From NCBI GenBank assembly GCA_002331485.1, contig DCYS01000022.1, forward strand, positions 10,712 to 74,711: a stretch of DNA of 64,000 nucleotides, given 5' to 3'. Positions 36,342 through 45,178 of the stretch are shown in pieces (position 1 is the stretch's first letter; each line of letters begins with the position of its first letter). The position numbers and the translations under genes were made by a program. The notes beneath the pieces were generated by a model. It searched no databases and had not been told where the DNA came from. It saw only the letters and a program-made list of their open reading frames with translations. The DNA comes from Flavobacteriales bacterium UBA2104 (GTDB lineage: Bacteria > Bacteroidota > Bacteroidia > Flavobacteriales_D > Crocinitomicaceae).

Positions 36342-36363
36342 AGTTGAAGAAGACGTTCAACTC
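36341..36363. terminator. Hairpin between convergent genes at 36341 and 36397
   Basis: Perfect eight-base inverted repeat GAGTTGAA / TTCAACTC around a seven-base loop, starting at the last base of the lipoprotein stop codon. No T-run on either strand, so it is a weak or factor-dependent terminator at best. Confidence 0.4.
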
Positions 36364-36396
36364 AAATGTGATTCCTGTGCAGGGATCTAAACAAAG

Positions 36397-37263
36397 TCAT
36401 TTCTTTAAGATTTGAATACTCACCCTTCTATTTCGCTGACGAGATTCATCATCTACTTCTACAGCTAATTTTCGAAAGGGACCATAACCTTTGTACGTTA
36501 ACCGGTCTTTTGAAATTCCCGCTCTGATCAACTGATTGTATATAGTTATTGCGCGATTTTCGGATAAGTTCATTGTACCGGTGTCTTTATCTAACCCGTC
36601 ACGCTGAGCTTGACAACAAATATGACCCTGGATCTCAATTTTCAACCCGGGATTATCCTCCAAGATCCTGATTAGTTTTTTCAACGGTTTTTGAGAACGC
36701 TTTGTTAGCACGTGTCGACCTGGTTGAAACTCAATTCCACCAATATTTAAAATATCACCGACCTTCAACGATTCAACTGTTTCCTGGTTCAATTCTCCGT
36801 CTCTCGTTTTTGATATGTGATCCACCTCTTCGATCTCCTCCGACCTGATCTCCTTTTTTAGTTCTCCATCGATATCAGGGGAATCATCAACGGGAGTGAG
36901 TAAAACATACTTTATAATAACAACTCTGTTTTTTGAAAGATCTTCAAATGTGGTTCTCTCTCCTCTACCCTCCGTATTTGCTATAACATGAGTTTCTAAT
37001 CCATTTTCAAGTAAGAATGAACGAACACTCTTCGCTCGATCTAAAGAAAGTTGTTCGTTCCTTTTTTGATTCCCAGTACTATCTGCATAACCAAGTATCT
37101 CAACAGCACTGATCCCTTTCTTTTCCAAGAAAATCAGAAGTCGATCTTCTGATCTACGATTTAATTCTGATTGCTCAAGTTCGAAATAAATCTCAAGCTC
37201 TTCACTTTGCCCGAAGCTAGCAAGAGGAACAAGAACCAGCAAGATCCATATTAATTGTTTCAT
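36397..37263 (-). CDS. Protein with two OmpA-like domains
   Basis: 288 residues. Signal peptide 1-19 (WILLVLVPLASFGQS). Two OmpA-type peptidoglycan-binding domains in tandem: the first (about 22-125) with ILGYADSTGNQKRNEQLSLD and RAKSVRSFLLENGL, the second (about 167-286) with EIQGHICCQAQRD, NLSENRAITIYNQLIRAG and RQRNRRVSIQIL. Each lacks a beta-barrel, so the protein is periplasmic. The second domain carries an unusual adjacent Cys pair (HICCQ). Third gene of the operon with a BNR protein and an M61 peptidase. Confidence 0.87.
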   Translation of the reverse strand: MKQLIWILLVLVPLASFGQSEELEIYFELEQSELNRRSEDRLLIFLEKKGISAVEILGYADSTGNQKRNEQLSLDRAKSVRSFLLENGLETHVIANTEGRGERTTFEDLSKNRVVIIKYVLLTPVDDSPDIDGELKKEIRSEEIEEVDHISKTRDGELNQETVESLKVGDILNIGGIEFQPGRHVLTKRSQKPLKKLIRILEDNPGLKIEIQGHICCQAQRDGLDKDTGTMNLSENRAITIYNQLIRAGISKDRLTYKGYGPFRKLAVEVDDESRQRNRRVSIQILKK

Positions 37264-37303
37264 ACTATCTAATAATGGTATTCGATACTGAAGGTTACAT
37301 TCA

Positions 37304-38593
37304 TTATTCTATTCCAAGCTGCCCAGAATCGATCAAGGCAGTCCAAAGCGTGATCTTTTCATCATCCATTCTTGGCCATATAGGTCGGATAACACCATCT
37401 ACCGCAGCTATATTCAGGTAATCTCCAAAGAAAACATCCGTATTTGGTTTAAATGGTTTTTGTGAAATAATTGTGTCACGAATTGTTGTTCCCCCATCGG
37501 TTGAATAGGCCAAATAGACATCTGTAGATTCATCATCATAGTTTCTTCGATCATAATAAACGAAATAGAGATTCCCTGTTTTTTGATCCACGTCCATCCA
37601 GGTGAAAAATTGATGTCGATCACTTTCATCTTGATTTACTTTGATCTGATCTGACCATGTTTTTCCAAAATCATCAGAGTAGATCATCCAGATCTCAGTG
37701 TTTGTTGTATCCTCGCCTTGATCAGCCCAATTCACATAAAACCGACCGTTATACTTCCCACCGGAACGATCAACCTTGAGAACTGGTAAACCATTACATC
37801 TCCCTACTCCTGGTACCGAAAAAGTCCATCCACCTGGATGATCTTGAATTTTCACTTCTTTCGGCAACCATGTTTTCCCATGATCTGAAGACTTATTCAT
37901 CATGATACCGTTTGGACCTGTCCATGTTACCATGATCTCCCCCTTTTCGTTTACTGCGGGCATGGCTCCTTCAACAGTATTATCACCATCTAAACAATCC
38001 CCTTCAAAATATGATATTACAGCTGGAACAGACCACGATTTTCCCTGGTCTAAACTTTTTGAGAACATTATTCTAGAATGATCACTGGTATCTTTAGATG
38101 CATATTTATCGAATTCAGTCCATGTCAAGTAGAGATTTCCAGTAACCGGACATTCAGCAACCCAATGCTTATCCTGTTTCTTAGGATAATTCACTTTTGT
38201 AGCTGAAGTTTTCCACTTACCACAGATCCATTTGCTTCGCTCACAAACGATGCGGTCGATCCAATGACCTGAAGGTGGATTTGATAGATGAAAATAATAA
38301 TAGTCGCCATTTCCACTTATATGCAATACAGGATCTCCGTTTACACCGTATTTAGAATCAATAGACCTGCTCTTCCAACTCTTTCCTCCATTCCTCGAGA
38401 AATAATAATCATTCATTACTGTTCCCGCAATCATCTTCCTTGGATTATCAGGATGAATTGAAATTGAAGGTTCTACCTGGGCAAATGGATATGTTGCTCC
38501 AACAGGTCTAGGTATCTGTATATTGCGAAAATCCTGACCAAAACTTAATTCGATCAGGATTAACAAAAATGTGAACAATAAGTAATGTCTCAT
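37304..38593 (-). CDS. Secreted BNR/Asp-box (sialidase-like fold) protein
   Basis: 429 residues. Signal peptide 1-19 (LLFTFLLILIELSFGQ). Repeated Asp-box motifs S-x-D-x-G-x-x-W: SRNGGKSWKSR, SLDQGKSWSV, SSDHGKTWLP, SDDFGKTWSD and a looser STDGGTTIRD, which define a six-bladed beta-propeller. I do not see the Arg triad of true sialidases clearly, so enzymatic activity is uncertain. Starts immediately after the M61 peptidase stop on the same strand. No T9SS tail. Confidence 0.85.
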   Translation of the reverse strand: MRHYLLFTFLLILIELSFGQDFRNIQIPRPVGATYPFAQVEPSISIHPDNPRKMIAGTVMNDYYFSRNGGKSWKSRSIDSKYGVNGDPVLHISGNGDYYYFHLSNPPSGHWIDRIVCERSKWICGKWKTSATKVNYPKKQDKHWVAECPVTGNLYLTWTEFDKYASKDTSDHSRIMFSKSLDQGKSWSVPAVISYFEGDCLDGDNTVEGAMPAVNEKGEIMVTWTGPNGIMMNKSSDHGKTWLPKEVKIQDHPGGWTFSVPGVGRCNGLPVLKVDRSGGKYNGRFYVNWADQGEDTTNTEIWMIYSDDFGKTWSDQIKVNQDESDRHQFFTWMDVDQKTGNLYFVYYDRRNYDDESTDVYLAYSTDGGTTIRDTIISQKPFKPNTDVFFGDYLNIAAVDGVIRPIWPRMDDEKITLWTALIDSGQLGIE

Positions 38594-40375
38594 TTATTTC
38601 ATTTGCTCTCGTAACCAAAATGAGCCTAGATCATTCTCTTTGTATGTAAAATCATAACGCGGTGATTCGATCAGTCCCATTACCATATCAAGTGTCATCA
38701 ATTGTTTATCACGAGAGATGATCAAATTGAACTCATCACCAACATTTAAGGTATTTAAAAACTGAGTAAGATCTCTTTCATCAACTCTAAATCCATTAAA
38801 TGCGATGATCTCATCGTTCGGACTTAACCCTCCCTTTTCAGCAGGGCTATTTGAAGTTACAGAACGAACCGTCAATTGACCGCCAGCTTGAGACAACGAA
38901 GCTCCAAGTGCTAATCTATCCTCTTGAATTAGCTCGATCTCTAGACCAAGGACATCAAAATAATCGTTGTAAGGAACTGTTTCTGTGCCATACACGTAAC
39001 TATTGAAGAATTGATCAAGATCCTTTCCTACAAACTCTTCCAGTGTTTCCTGAAATTGCTCCGGAGTCATACCTGTGTTTTCATCCTTGTAATATTTCTT
39101 GTATAGTGTCTGCATGAAATCGTCTAACGACTTCTTTCCTTTCGTCTCTTCGATGATCATTGCATCAATCGTTACCGCAACTAAGCTACCTTTAGAGTAA
39201 TAAGAGATCGTTGTATTTCTACTATTCTCATTTGGACGATAAGCCTTGATCCAGGCATCATAAGATGCATGTGCCACTGGCTGAACTCTGTTTCCTGTTG
39301 AAGATTCAACCCAATTCAATGTGCTTTTAAAACGTCTTAAATAATCTTCCTCTGTGTAGAAACCTGCTCTGCGCAGCAACAATTCATCATAATATGAAGT
39401 GAATCCTTCCATCACCCATAGAAGATCAGTATAATTCTCATTGTCATAATCGTAATCCACTAATGATTTAGGACGTAATCTTTTAACATTCCACAAGTGG
39501 AAATACTCATGAGCAACTAATGATAAGAAACCAAGATAATCGCTACCATCATACGTCCATCTATTCACATTTAAAGTAGTAGATGTCTTATGCTCAAGTC
39601 CACCACTACCAACATTCGTATTATGAATGATGAACCAGTATTCTTTATTCGGATTTTCACCAAAAACTGCTGTAGCTGCTTCAATGATCTTCGCCATATC
39701 TCTTTTCAATCGATCTACATTGTAGTTTCCAGGTCCATACATAGCAACATGATGTTTAACACCTGCTGCATCAAATGAAAATGTTTCCTGATTACCGATC
39801 TCCATTGGTGAATCGACTAGTTGATCGTAGTTTTCAAAAGCGAATGTGGTACCGCGATCGCTCTGTTCTCCATCTCCTGCCTTTGGTAAAGCTGTAGTTA
39901 TCTTAGAAAATGATTCATGAGGTATCACTGTTAATTTACCTTTCATATCCATATTACCCTCAGGGTACATGAAAATGCTGGTACCATTTAAATAACCATG
40001 TGTACGATCAAGGAAACTCGTTCTAACAGTTAATTCGAAGGCATAAACTTCATATTTAACTGTTACTTTCTTAGCTCCTTTTGTAGTGATCATCCACTTA
40101 TTCTTTCTGATCTTTTGAACCAGAAGGTCATTTCCTTTATCATCTGTTGCTCTTACACGATTGATATTCTTCGAAAACTCACGAACCAAATATGAACCAG
40201 GTGTCCATACTGGCATACTCATAACTACCGATTCTTCATCAAAATCTGTAAGTGTTGTTTCAACGTGAAAATAATGCGTTTCAGGTTGAGGCATTGAAAG
40301 TTCATGGTGTATTGACTGTGCAATTGCTTGTATGCTTAATATACCTAGAAATAGCAGTAAACTGATATTTTTCAT
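38594..40375 (-). CDS. M61-family glycyl aminopeptidase with PDZ domain
   Basis: 593 residues from the ATG at 40375 (MKNISLLLFLGILSIQAIAQ). The longer frame to 40399 would put its start inside the -7 box, supporting 40375. Signal peptide 1-20. Zinc motif HEYFH at 289-293 preceded by GGLEH (258-262); the third zinc ligand is likely Glu in EGFTSYYDE. A C-terminal PDZ domain (about 490-580; SPAEKGGLSPNDEIIAFNGF) follows. Family members remove N-terminal Gly/Ala; periplasmic. First gene of the M61-BNR-OmpA operon. Confidence 0.92.
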   Translation of the reverse strand: MKNISLLLFLGILSIQAIAQSIHHELSMPQPETHYFHVETTLTDFDEESVVMSMPVWTPGSYLVREFSKNINRVRATDDKGNDLLVQKIRKNKWMITTKGAKKVTVKYEVYAFELTVRTSFLDRTHGYLNGTSIFMYPEGNMDMKGKLTVIPHESFSKITTALPKAGDGEQSDRGTTFAFENYDQLVDSPMEIGNQETFSFDAAGVKHHVAMYGPGNYNVDRLKRDMAKIIEAATAVFGENPNKEYWFIIHNTNVGSGGLEHKTSTTLNVNRWTYDGSDYLGFLSLVAHEYFHLWNVKRLRPKSLVDYDYDNENYTDLLWVMEGFTSYYDELLLRRAGFYTEEDYLRRFKSTLNWVESSTGNRVQPVAHASYDAWIKAYRPNENSRNTTISYYSKGSLVAVTIDAMIIEETKGKKSLDDFMQTLYKKYYKDENTGMTPEQFQETLEEFVGKDLDQFFNSYVYGTETVPYNDYFDVLGLEIELIQEDRLALGASLSQAGGQLTVRSVTSNSPAEKGGLSPNDEIIAFNGFRVDERDLTQFLNTLNVGDEFNLIISRDKQLMTLDMVMGLIESPRYDFTYKENDLGSFWLREQMK

Positions 40376-40396
40376 AATTTGTGAATTGATTTTTCT

Positions 40397-40404
40397 CAAA
40401 GATA
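40397..40404 (-). promoter_or_regulatory. -7 box for the M61-BNR-OmpA operon
   Basis: Minus-strand TATCTTTG, an exact TAnnTTTG match, 21 bases before the ATG at 40375. Confidence 0.6.
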
Positions 40405-40459
40405 CAATTTACCTAAGAAAAACGTTAGTTTTGTGGAAGAGAATCAATAAGTCGAGCAC

Positions 40460-41314
40460 ATGAAAAAATTATTCTTTTTAATCATCATCTCAGCTGTATT
40501 TATCGGGTGTAAAGAGGATCCTAAGGCTGATCCTCAAACGGATAATACGGAGAGTAAGGAAGTTATTGAGTTACGAAATAAAGTAGAGCAGCTACAACTC
40601 GAAAACGAGATGAAAGATTCTGTTTTGAATGAGGCGATCTCTTTTTTCAATGAAGTTCAAGCAAACCTTGCCAAGATCAATATTAAAGAAGAAGAAATTC
40701 GTGTAAGAAGCTCGAATCCAGAAATAACTCCAGAGGATCAAGAATGGATCCTTCAGGAAATTCAGAACATCAACTTCTTAAGAGAGCAAAACGCTAAGAA
40801 AGTGAGAAGTCTTCAAGGAAAGATCAAAGATCAAACACTTCGAATTCAGGAGTTAGAGAATATGGTCGACCGACTTGTACTCCAGATTCAGAGTCGAGAT
40901 GAGCAGATCGCTTCTTTGAAGAGAACCCTGGCCGATCTGGATATGGAATACGCTGAACTTTTTGACGAATATCAGGAGCAGGTAGAACTTGCACTTGACG
41001 TTATGAAAGAAATGAACACGGTTCATTACTCGTATGGTACGCTTGATGAACTTGTAGAGAACGGAGTTCTTGTTCGTGAAGGTGGATTTATTGGAATTGG
41101 TAGAAAAACGACTATCGCTGATGATATGAATCAAGATTATTTTCAGCATATGGATAAAACGAAAACAAAGCAGATCACAATTGTTGGTGAAGATCCGGAG
41201 ATCATAACGGACCACCCTGTTTCTTCATACGAATGGAATGGCAATAAATTAGTGATTCTTGATGCCGAAAAGTTTTGGAGAATCTCAAACTACTTAGTTG
41301 TAACAGTAGAGTAA
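40460..41314 (+). CDS. Lipoprotein with coiled coil
   Basis: 284 residues. Lipobox FIGC with Cys17. Residues about 35-185 form a long coiled coil (EVIELRNKVEQLQLENEMKD; NIKEEEIRVRSSNPEITPED then NFLREQNAKKVRSLQGKI and IQELENMVDRLVLQ). A C-terminal compact region ends EKFWRISNYLVV. Could be an outer-membrane stalk reaching into the periplasm. Its last 25 bases overlap, tail to tail, the AAC(3)-fold gene. No named family. Confidence 0.78.
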   Translation: MKKLFFLIIISAVFIGCKEDPKADPQTDNTESKEVIELRNKVEQLQLENEMKDSVLNEAISFFNEVQANLAKINIKEEEIRVRSSNPEITPEDQEWILQEIQNINFLREQNAKKVRSLQGKIKDQTLRIQELENMVDRLVLQIQSRDEQIASLKRTLADLDMEYAELFDEYQEQVELALDVMKEMNTVHYSYGTLDELVENGVLVREGGFIGIGRKTTIADDMNQDYFQHMDKTKTKQITIVGEDPEIITDHPVSSYEWNGNKLVILDAEKFWRISNYLVVTVE

Positions 41315-42207
41315 TTTCCTAGATCGTACATCGTTACCTCTTGCTCTTTATAGAGCCTAATCATTGTATTTAGCATGTGACTTGCATCAAGTAACAAGGT
41401 TTGTGCGTCACCGACCTTAACTTTCTCAAGAACGCCTTCTTTCTCAAAGATTGGAATGAGATCGTCACACTTTCTTTTTTTTGACCAACTAGGGTCGTGA
41501 ACTTTAGTTTTCATCGATCTCTCTGAACCGTCCTCAAATTTTACTTTTACTTCAAAAGTTTCAGGATAATAAACGGGATATTTAAAGTCATCCACAGCAT
41601 CTTCTAATGTATGAAGGTTTGTACCTGCATTATCAAGGGTTACACCGATCATTAGAATCTTACCCTTTCTCTCTGCAACTCTATAAAACGGACTTTTATC
41701 TGTATATGGTGTTTCTTCTCCAAAATGTGATCCAACAAAATATGCTGAATCCGGACCAATGCAACTCACAGGTTCAGTTGGATGGCAACTCCTTTTAGAC
41801 TTAGGATGTGTGCGGAATACTTCAGTTATCGCTCCTAATTTACTAGCATCGTTTGCTACATCAAAACACTCTATATTTTGGATATATTCTAATTGAAAGC
41901 TTGCATTGGGCGAATTGGGCATTAGAATATGGCCTTCATCCCCAACTACTTCTAACAATGAATCAATCACAGTCTGCGGTCCTCCTTCCACATAGCCCAT
42001 TTTTGAAAGAGCTGAATGAACCAGAACCGTATCTCCTCGATCTATCCCAATTGATTTGAGCTGTTCTTTCAAATCTTCTTTAGCCCAGCCTTTATTCATC
42101 GCTTTTTGCTCCTCGATTCGTTTACGGGTCTGTTGCTTTTTTCGTTTTCGATATAGTTCCAGCAACCAACTAGGTGTTATGCTTCGAATAAGATCTCTCA
42201 TTATCAA
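41290..42207 (-). CDS. AAC(3)-fold acetyltransferase
   Basis: 305 residues. The aminoglycoside 3-N-acetyltransferase family pattern is present: GDTVLVHSALSKMGYVEGG, then ILMPNSPNAS, HPTEPVSCIGP and KILMIGVTLDNAGTNLHTLE. N-terminus is basic (YRKRKKQQTRKRIEEQ). Many chromosomal members act on unknown cell substrates, so this is not evidence of antibiotic resistance. Its start overlaps the TonB-like gene stop by four bases, so it is the third gene of the WG-TonB operon. Confidence 0.85.
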   Translation of the reverse strand: MIMRDLIRSITPSWLLELYRKRKKQQTRKRIEEQKAMNKGWAKEDLKEQLKSIGIDRGDTVLVHSALSKMGYVEGGPQTVIDSLLEVVGDEGHILMPNSPNASFQLEYIQNIECFDVANDASKLGAITEVFRTHPKSKRSCHPTEPVSCIGPDSAYFVGSHFGEETPYTDKSPFYRVAERKGKILMIGVTLDNAGTNLHTLEDAVDDFKYPVYYPETFEVKVKFEDGSERSMKTKVHDPSWSKKRKCDDLIPIFEKEGVLEKVKVGDAQTLLLDASHMLNTMIRLYKEQEVTMYDLGNYSTVTTK

Positions 42208-42989
42208 TTTCGAAATACAAATCTATAGGTTATGATTCCTTGTTGCTTTTTTGATGCTGAACCATCGTAATTAAACCTGGACTTCAAGGCGTATTCTCTG
42301 GCTCTCTCTAACATGCAAGGAGTAGCATTCTGAGTTTGAGCATCTAAGACTTTTGCATCTACAACATCTCCACTTTGAGCGACTTCAATGAGAACTTTAA
42401 CAACTCCATTTACATTTCCACATGTATAGCCAGGATTTCTGACGTACCAGTCATTATGATTTAAAGGATGTCGATTATCAAGTCTGTATGACACCATTGT
42501 CTGTCCTCCCACAGCCTCATTACTCCCTGATGTTCCTTTATCGTTGTTCTCTGACTCTTTTTCTTTATCAGTTTCTACATCATCATTATTCCCCGATTCT
42601 TTTTGCTGTTCAGCTTTATTCCCCATGATCTCTTCTCTAGCAGCCTTATTGAATTCATCTTCGATGCTCTCAGCGTCTGCCGTTGATGATGTATACTGAA
42701 TTTCCTTATCAAAACTTCTGATTCTTTTATCATTTTCGTTTTTCACGAAAGATGACACCTCTTCCTGAGGTTGAAAAAGTTCATGTTCCTGAGGGGTTTG
42801 GATCTGGTCTGGAGTTATTTGAATATCATCCGGTGATTCTACATTCTTACCTCTAAAATCCCATGCTTCATATAGAACAGCTTCTTCGTAAGTTGCCAAT
42901 TGAAAATAAACGAACACCGCAACATGGATCATCAATGTAATAATGATTCCATACTTGTGACGTTCAATAAAATCGATCAACTTATACAT
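42204..42989 (-). CDS. TonB-like energy transducer
   Basis: 261 residues. A single membrane helix at about 14-33 (YGIIITLMIHVAVFVYFQL) anchors it in the inner membrane; a long polar, Glu/Lys/Asn-rich linker follows (KEKESENNDKGTSGSN), then a C-terminal TonB domain at about 190-261 (GVVKVLIEVAQSGDVVDAKV, RAREYALKSRFNY, IITYRFVF). The proline-rich region of classic TonB is replaced by an acidic Asn/Glu linker. No ExbB/ExbD nearby. Starts at the stop of the WG-repeat gene and overlaps the AAC(3)-fold gene. Confidence 0.82.
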   Translation of the reverse strand: MYKLIDFIERHKYGIIITLMIHVAVFVYFQLATYEEAVLYEAWDFRGKNVESPDDIQITPDQIQTPQEHELFQPQEEVSSFVKNENDKRIRSFDKEIQYTSSTADAESIEDEFNKAAREEIMGNKAEQQKESGNNDDVETDKEKESENNDKGTSGSNEAVGGQTMVSYRLDNRHPLNHNDWYVRNPGYTCGNVNGVVKVLIEVAQSGDVVDAKVLDAQTQNATPCMLERAREYALKSRFNYDGSASKKQQGIITYRFVFRN

Positions 42990-45089
42990 CTAATCCTTTA
43001 ACGTAATTAATTCGGATTTTGTTATATCAAAATAGGCTATACTATTTTGATCTTCCAGACGCAGTAGCCCTTCGTTCATCTTTGTTATTCGCTGATATGT
43101 CTGATCAAAGACCAGATTCCCAATGGAATTCATAAGTCCTTGTCGACGTTGTGCGGTATAAATAAAATAACCGTTGGCTATTCGATTGAGTTCTTCATAC
43201 TCTATTGCTGTAATCTCTTCTCCTTTGGTATTTATTAGTCCAACAAATCCATCTAATTCAACGATCGCTACCCCATTCTCAAATGAATATGCATAATCAA
43301 ACTGGTAATCGATCTGCAATTGAACTTTAGGATCAGCATATCCCCAACCATCACCTTTTGTAACAGGTATCAAATCTCCATATGATCCTATCCCTTTAAA
43401 TATAGCAGGTAGGACATTTTTACCTAAGGAATCCATCAAAGCGAATCTTTCTTGTCGATAAACTTTTGCATGACCATTTTCAAATTGAGCAAACTGGAAA
43501 TAATTTGGAAATTCATTACGATCAACGTCAATAACAATTTTTCCATTCTTGTCAATGTAACCATATTCCCGACCTTTTGAAACGATCGCTCTATTCTCTT
43601 TTAACACTCCTATTCTATCGAAGTATTTATTGTTTAGCGATCCACTCGGACCAACCAACGTACTACTATCTCTCAGCTTTAATACGAAAAGCGTATCACT
43701 AAATTGTCGCAGATCCCCTTTCGTTGAGCTTACTAGATAAGACCCATCTTTTCTAATAAAACCAGTTTCCCCTGATTTCTTAACTTTTGCTAACCCATTT
43801 TCAAATGCAAATGCCTCATCAAAAACAGTATTGAAAGCTATCGATCCATCCAATGTATAATATTGAAAACCTGAATCAGATTCAGCGTAAAAAAGGCCTT
43901 CACGCAAAGCCCCGATATCGTAATATTCTGCATTGAGCACAAAATCTCCTATCGGGTCGATCAATCCCAAATAACCATTCTTCTCAACAATTGCTCTGCC
44001 CTGATCAAAATCCTGGGCTTCATCAAAAACACAATCGATCACCAACTCCCCACTCTTATCTATATAGCCGTATTTATTATCGCAAACGACAACAGCCAGT
44101 CCATTTCTAAAATTACTCGCAAAAGAGTATTCAGCCTCTATCATTATTTCACCTTCACGACTCATAAATCCGTACTGTCCATCTTTTTTAAATAGATACA
44201 GTTCTTTTCCAACCAGGTTCAAATCATTTTCGATCATATTCGGAAAAGGGAACTCAGGGTATTTTTCTTTAAATAGCTGAATATTCTCCTTGGTGTAATC
44301 AGCTATTGATAAACGATACAAGTTTTTCCAGGCATCATTTATAAATGGACTGTTAGGATAACTTGAAATGAAATTATTATACTCCTGAATTGTATTCTCT
44401 TTGGTCGTTAACTGATAGATCCTTCTTTGTGATTCAGAAACAAAAGGGTTCTCTGGATATTCATTAATAAATTCAACATACGACTGCACTGAGCTTGGTG
44501 TGATCGTTTCATTAAATTGAGCTTCATAAAGTAAGGATTTAGCATCTTCTGTACGATGACTCTCTGTATACTGCTTCAAATACTTTTTATAGGAATCACT
44601 TGTACCGATCTCAAGGGCATTATTGAAGGCCAATTCATCCCTCAAAAAGATTGCACTGTCTTTATAAGGTGACCACGGATGTTTGGCTATAAAATGTTTG
44701 AATGCCATGACTGAATTGGAATCAATAGCTTCCTGAAAAAAGTAAGTACTTATGTTTTTCCTGTGATCCTTAGCTTTTTTCAGTGTGAAACCATTTTCTT
44801 CTTCCCATTTGGTCTGTTTCTTTAGATCAACATCTTCAAACGACTCGATAGATAATAAGCTGTAATGATATGCCGAATCGAGATCATGAAACGGATTATC
44901 GTTTCTAAAGTAGATCACACTTAATCCATAGGCTGATGGCGAAGTATTTCTTTTGATTCCTTTTTCAAATTGCTTCTTCGCCTCAAAGTAATTATAGATC
45001 TCAAGAGCCTCATATCCTTTTTTGACATGGCACGAGGACACAGATAAAAGAACAATAAAAGTTAATATGTAAATCGTAAATGATCTCAA
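42990..45089 (-). CDS. WG-repeat lipoprotein
   Basis: 699 residues from a TTG at 45089; no ATG precedes the signal sequence. Lipobox SVSSC with Cys20. Residues about 25-270 are helical TPR-like repeats (FEKGIKRNTSPSAYGLSVIY). From about 290 to 690 run repeated WG (KWG) units: KDGQYGFMSREGEIMIEAEY, DNKYGYIDKSGELVID, EYGYIDKNGKIVID, WGYADPKVQLQIDYQFDYAY, QRRQGLMNSIGNLVFDQTYQ. WG repeats make beta-propellers or solenoids of unknown ligand. Heads a three-gene operon with the TonB-like and AAC(3)-fold genes. Confidence 0.88.
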   Translation of the reverse strand: MRSFTIYILTFIVLLSVSSCHVKKGYEALEIYNYFEAKKQFEKGIKRNTSPSAYGLSVIYFRNDNPFHDLDSAYHYSLLSIESFEDVDLKKQTKWEEENGFTLKKAKDHRKNISTYFFQEAIDSNSVMAFKHFIAKHPWSPYKDSAIFLRDELAFNNALEIGTSDSYKKYLKQYTESHRTEDAKSLLYEAQFNETITPSSVQSYVEFINEYPENPFVSESQRRIYQLTTKENTIQEYNNFISSYPNSPFINDAWKNLYRLSIADYTKENIQLFKEKYPEFPFPNMIENDLNLVGKELYLFKKDGQYGFMSREGEIMIEAEYSFASNFRNGLAVVVCDNKYGYIDKSGELVIDCVFDEAQDFDQGRAIVEKNGYLGLIDPIGDFVLNAEYYDIGALREGLFYAESDSGFQYYTLDGSIAFNTVFDEAFAFENGLAKVKKSGETGFIRKDGSYLVSSTKGDLRQFSDTLFVLKLRDSSTLVGPSGSLNNKYFDRIGVLKENRAIVSKGREYGYIDKNGKIVIDVDRNEFPNYFQFAQFENGHAKVYRQERFALMDSLGKNVLPAIFKGIGSYGDLIPVTKGDGWGYADPKVQLQIDYQFDYAYSFENGVAIVELDGFVGLINTKGEEITAIEYEELNRIANGYFIYTAQRRQGLMNSIGNLVFDQTYQRITKMNEGLLRLEDQNSIAYFDITKSELITLKD

Positions 45090-45114
45090 GGCAATTCTAT
45101 AATTTGATAACGAG

Positions 45115-45122
45115 CAAAAGTA
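45115..45122 (-). promoter_or_regulatory. -7 box for the WG-TonB-AAC(3) operon
   Basis: Minus-strand TACTTTTG, an exact TAnnTTTG match, 25 bases before the TTG at 45089. Confidence 0.55.
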
Positions 45123-45178
45123 ACAATAACATCTGTTAAAATGGTGAAAATATGCGCTTGATCACAGGATGAATAAAT

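Noticed and set aside
41290..42207. AAC(3)-fold gene as an antibiotic-resistance gene
   Set aside because: The fold is widespread in chromosomal genes of unknown substrate. Nothing nearby (transposon, resistance cassette) supports resistance, and the gene sits in a housekeeping-looking operon.
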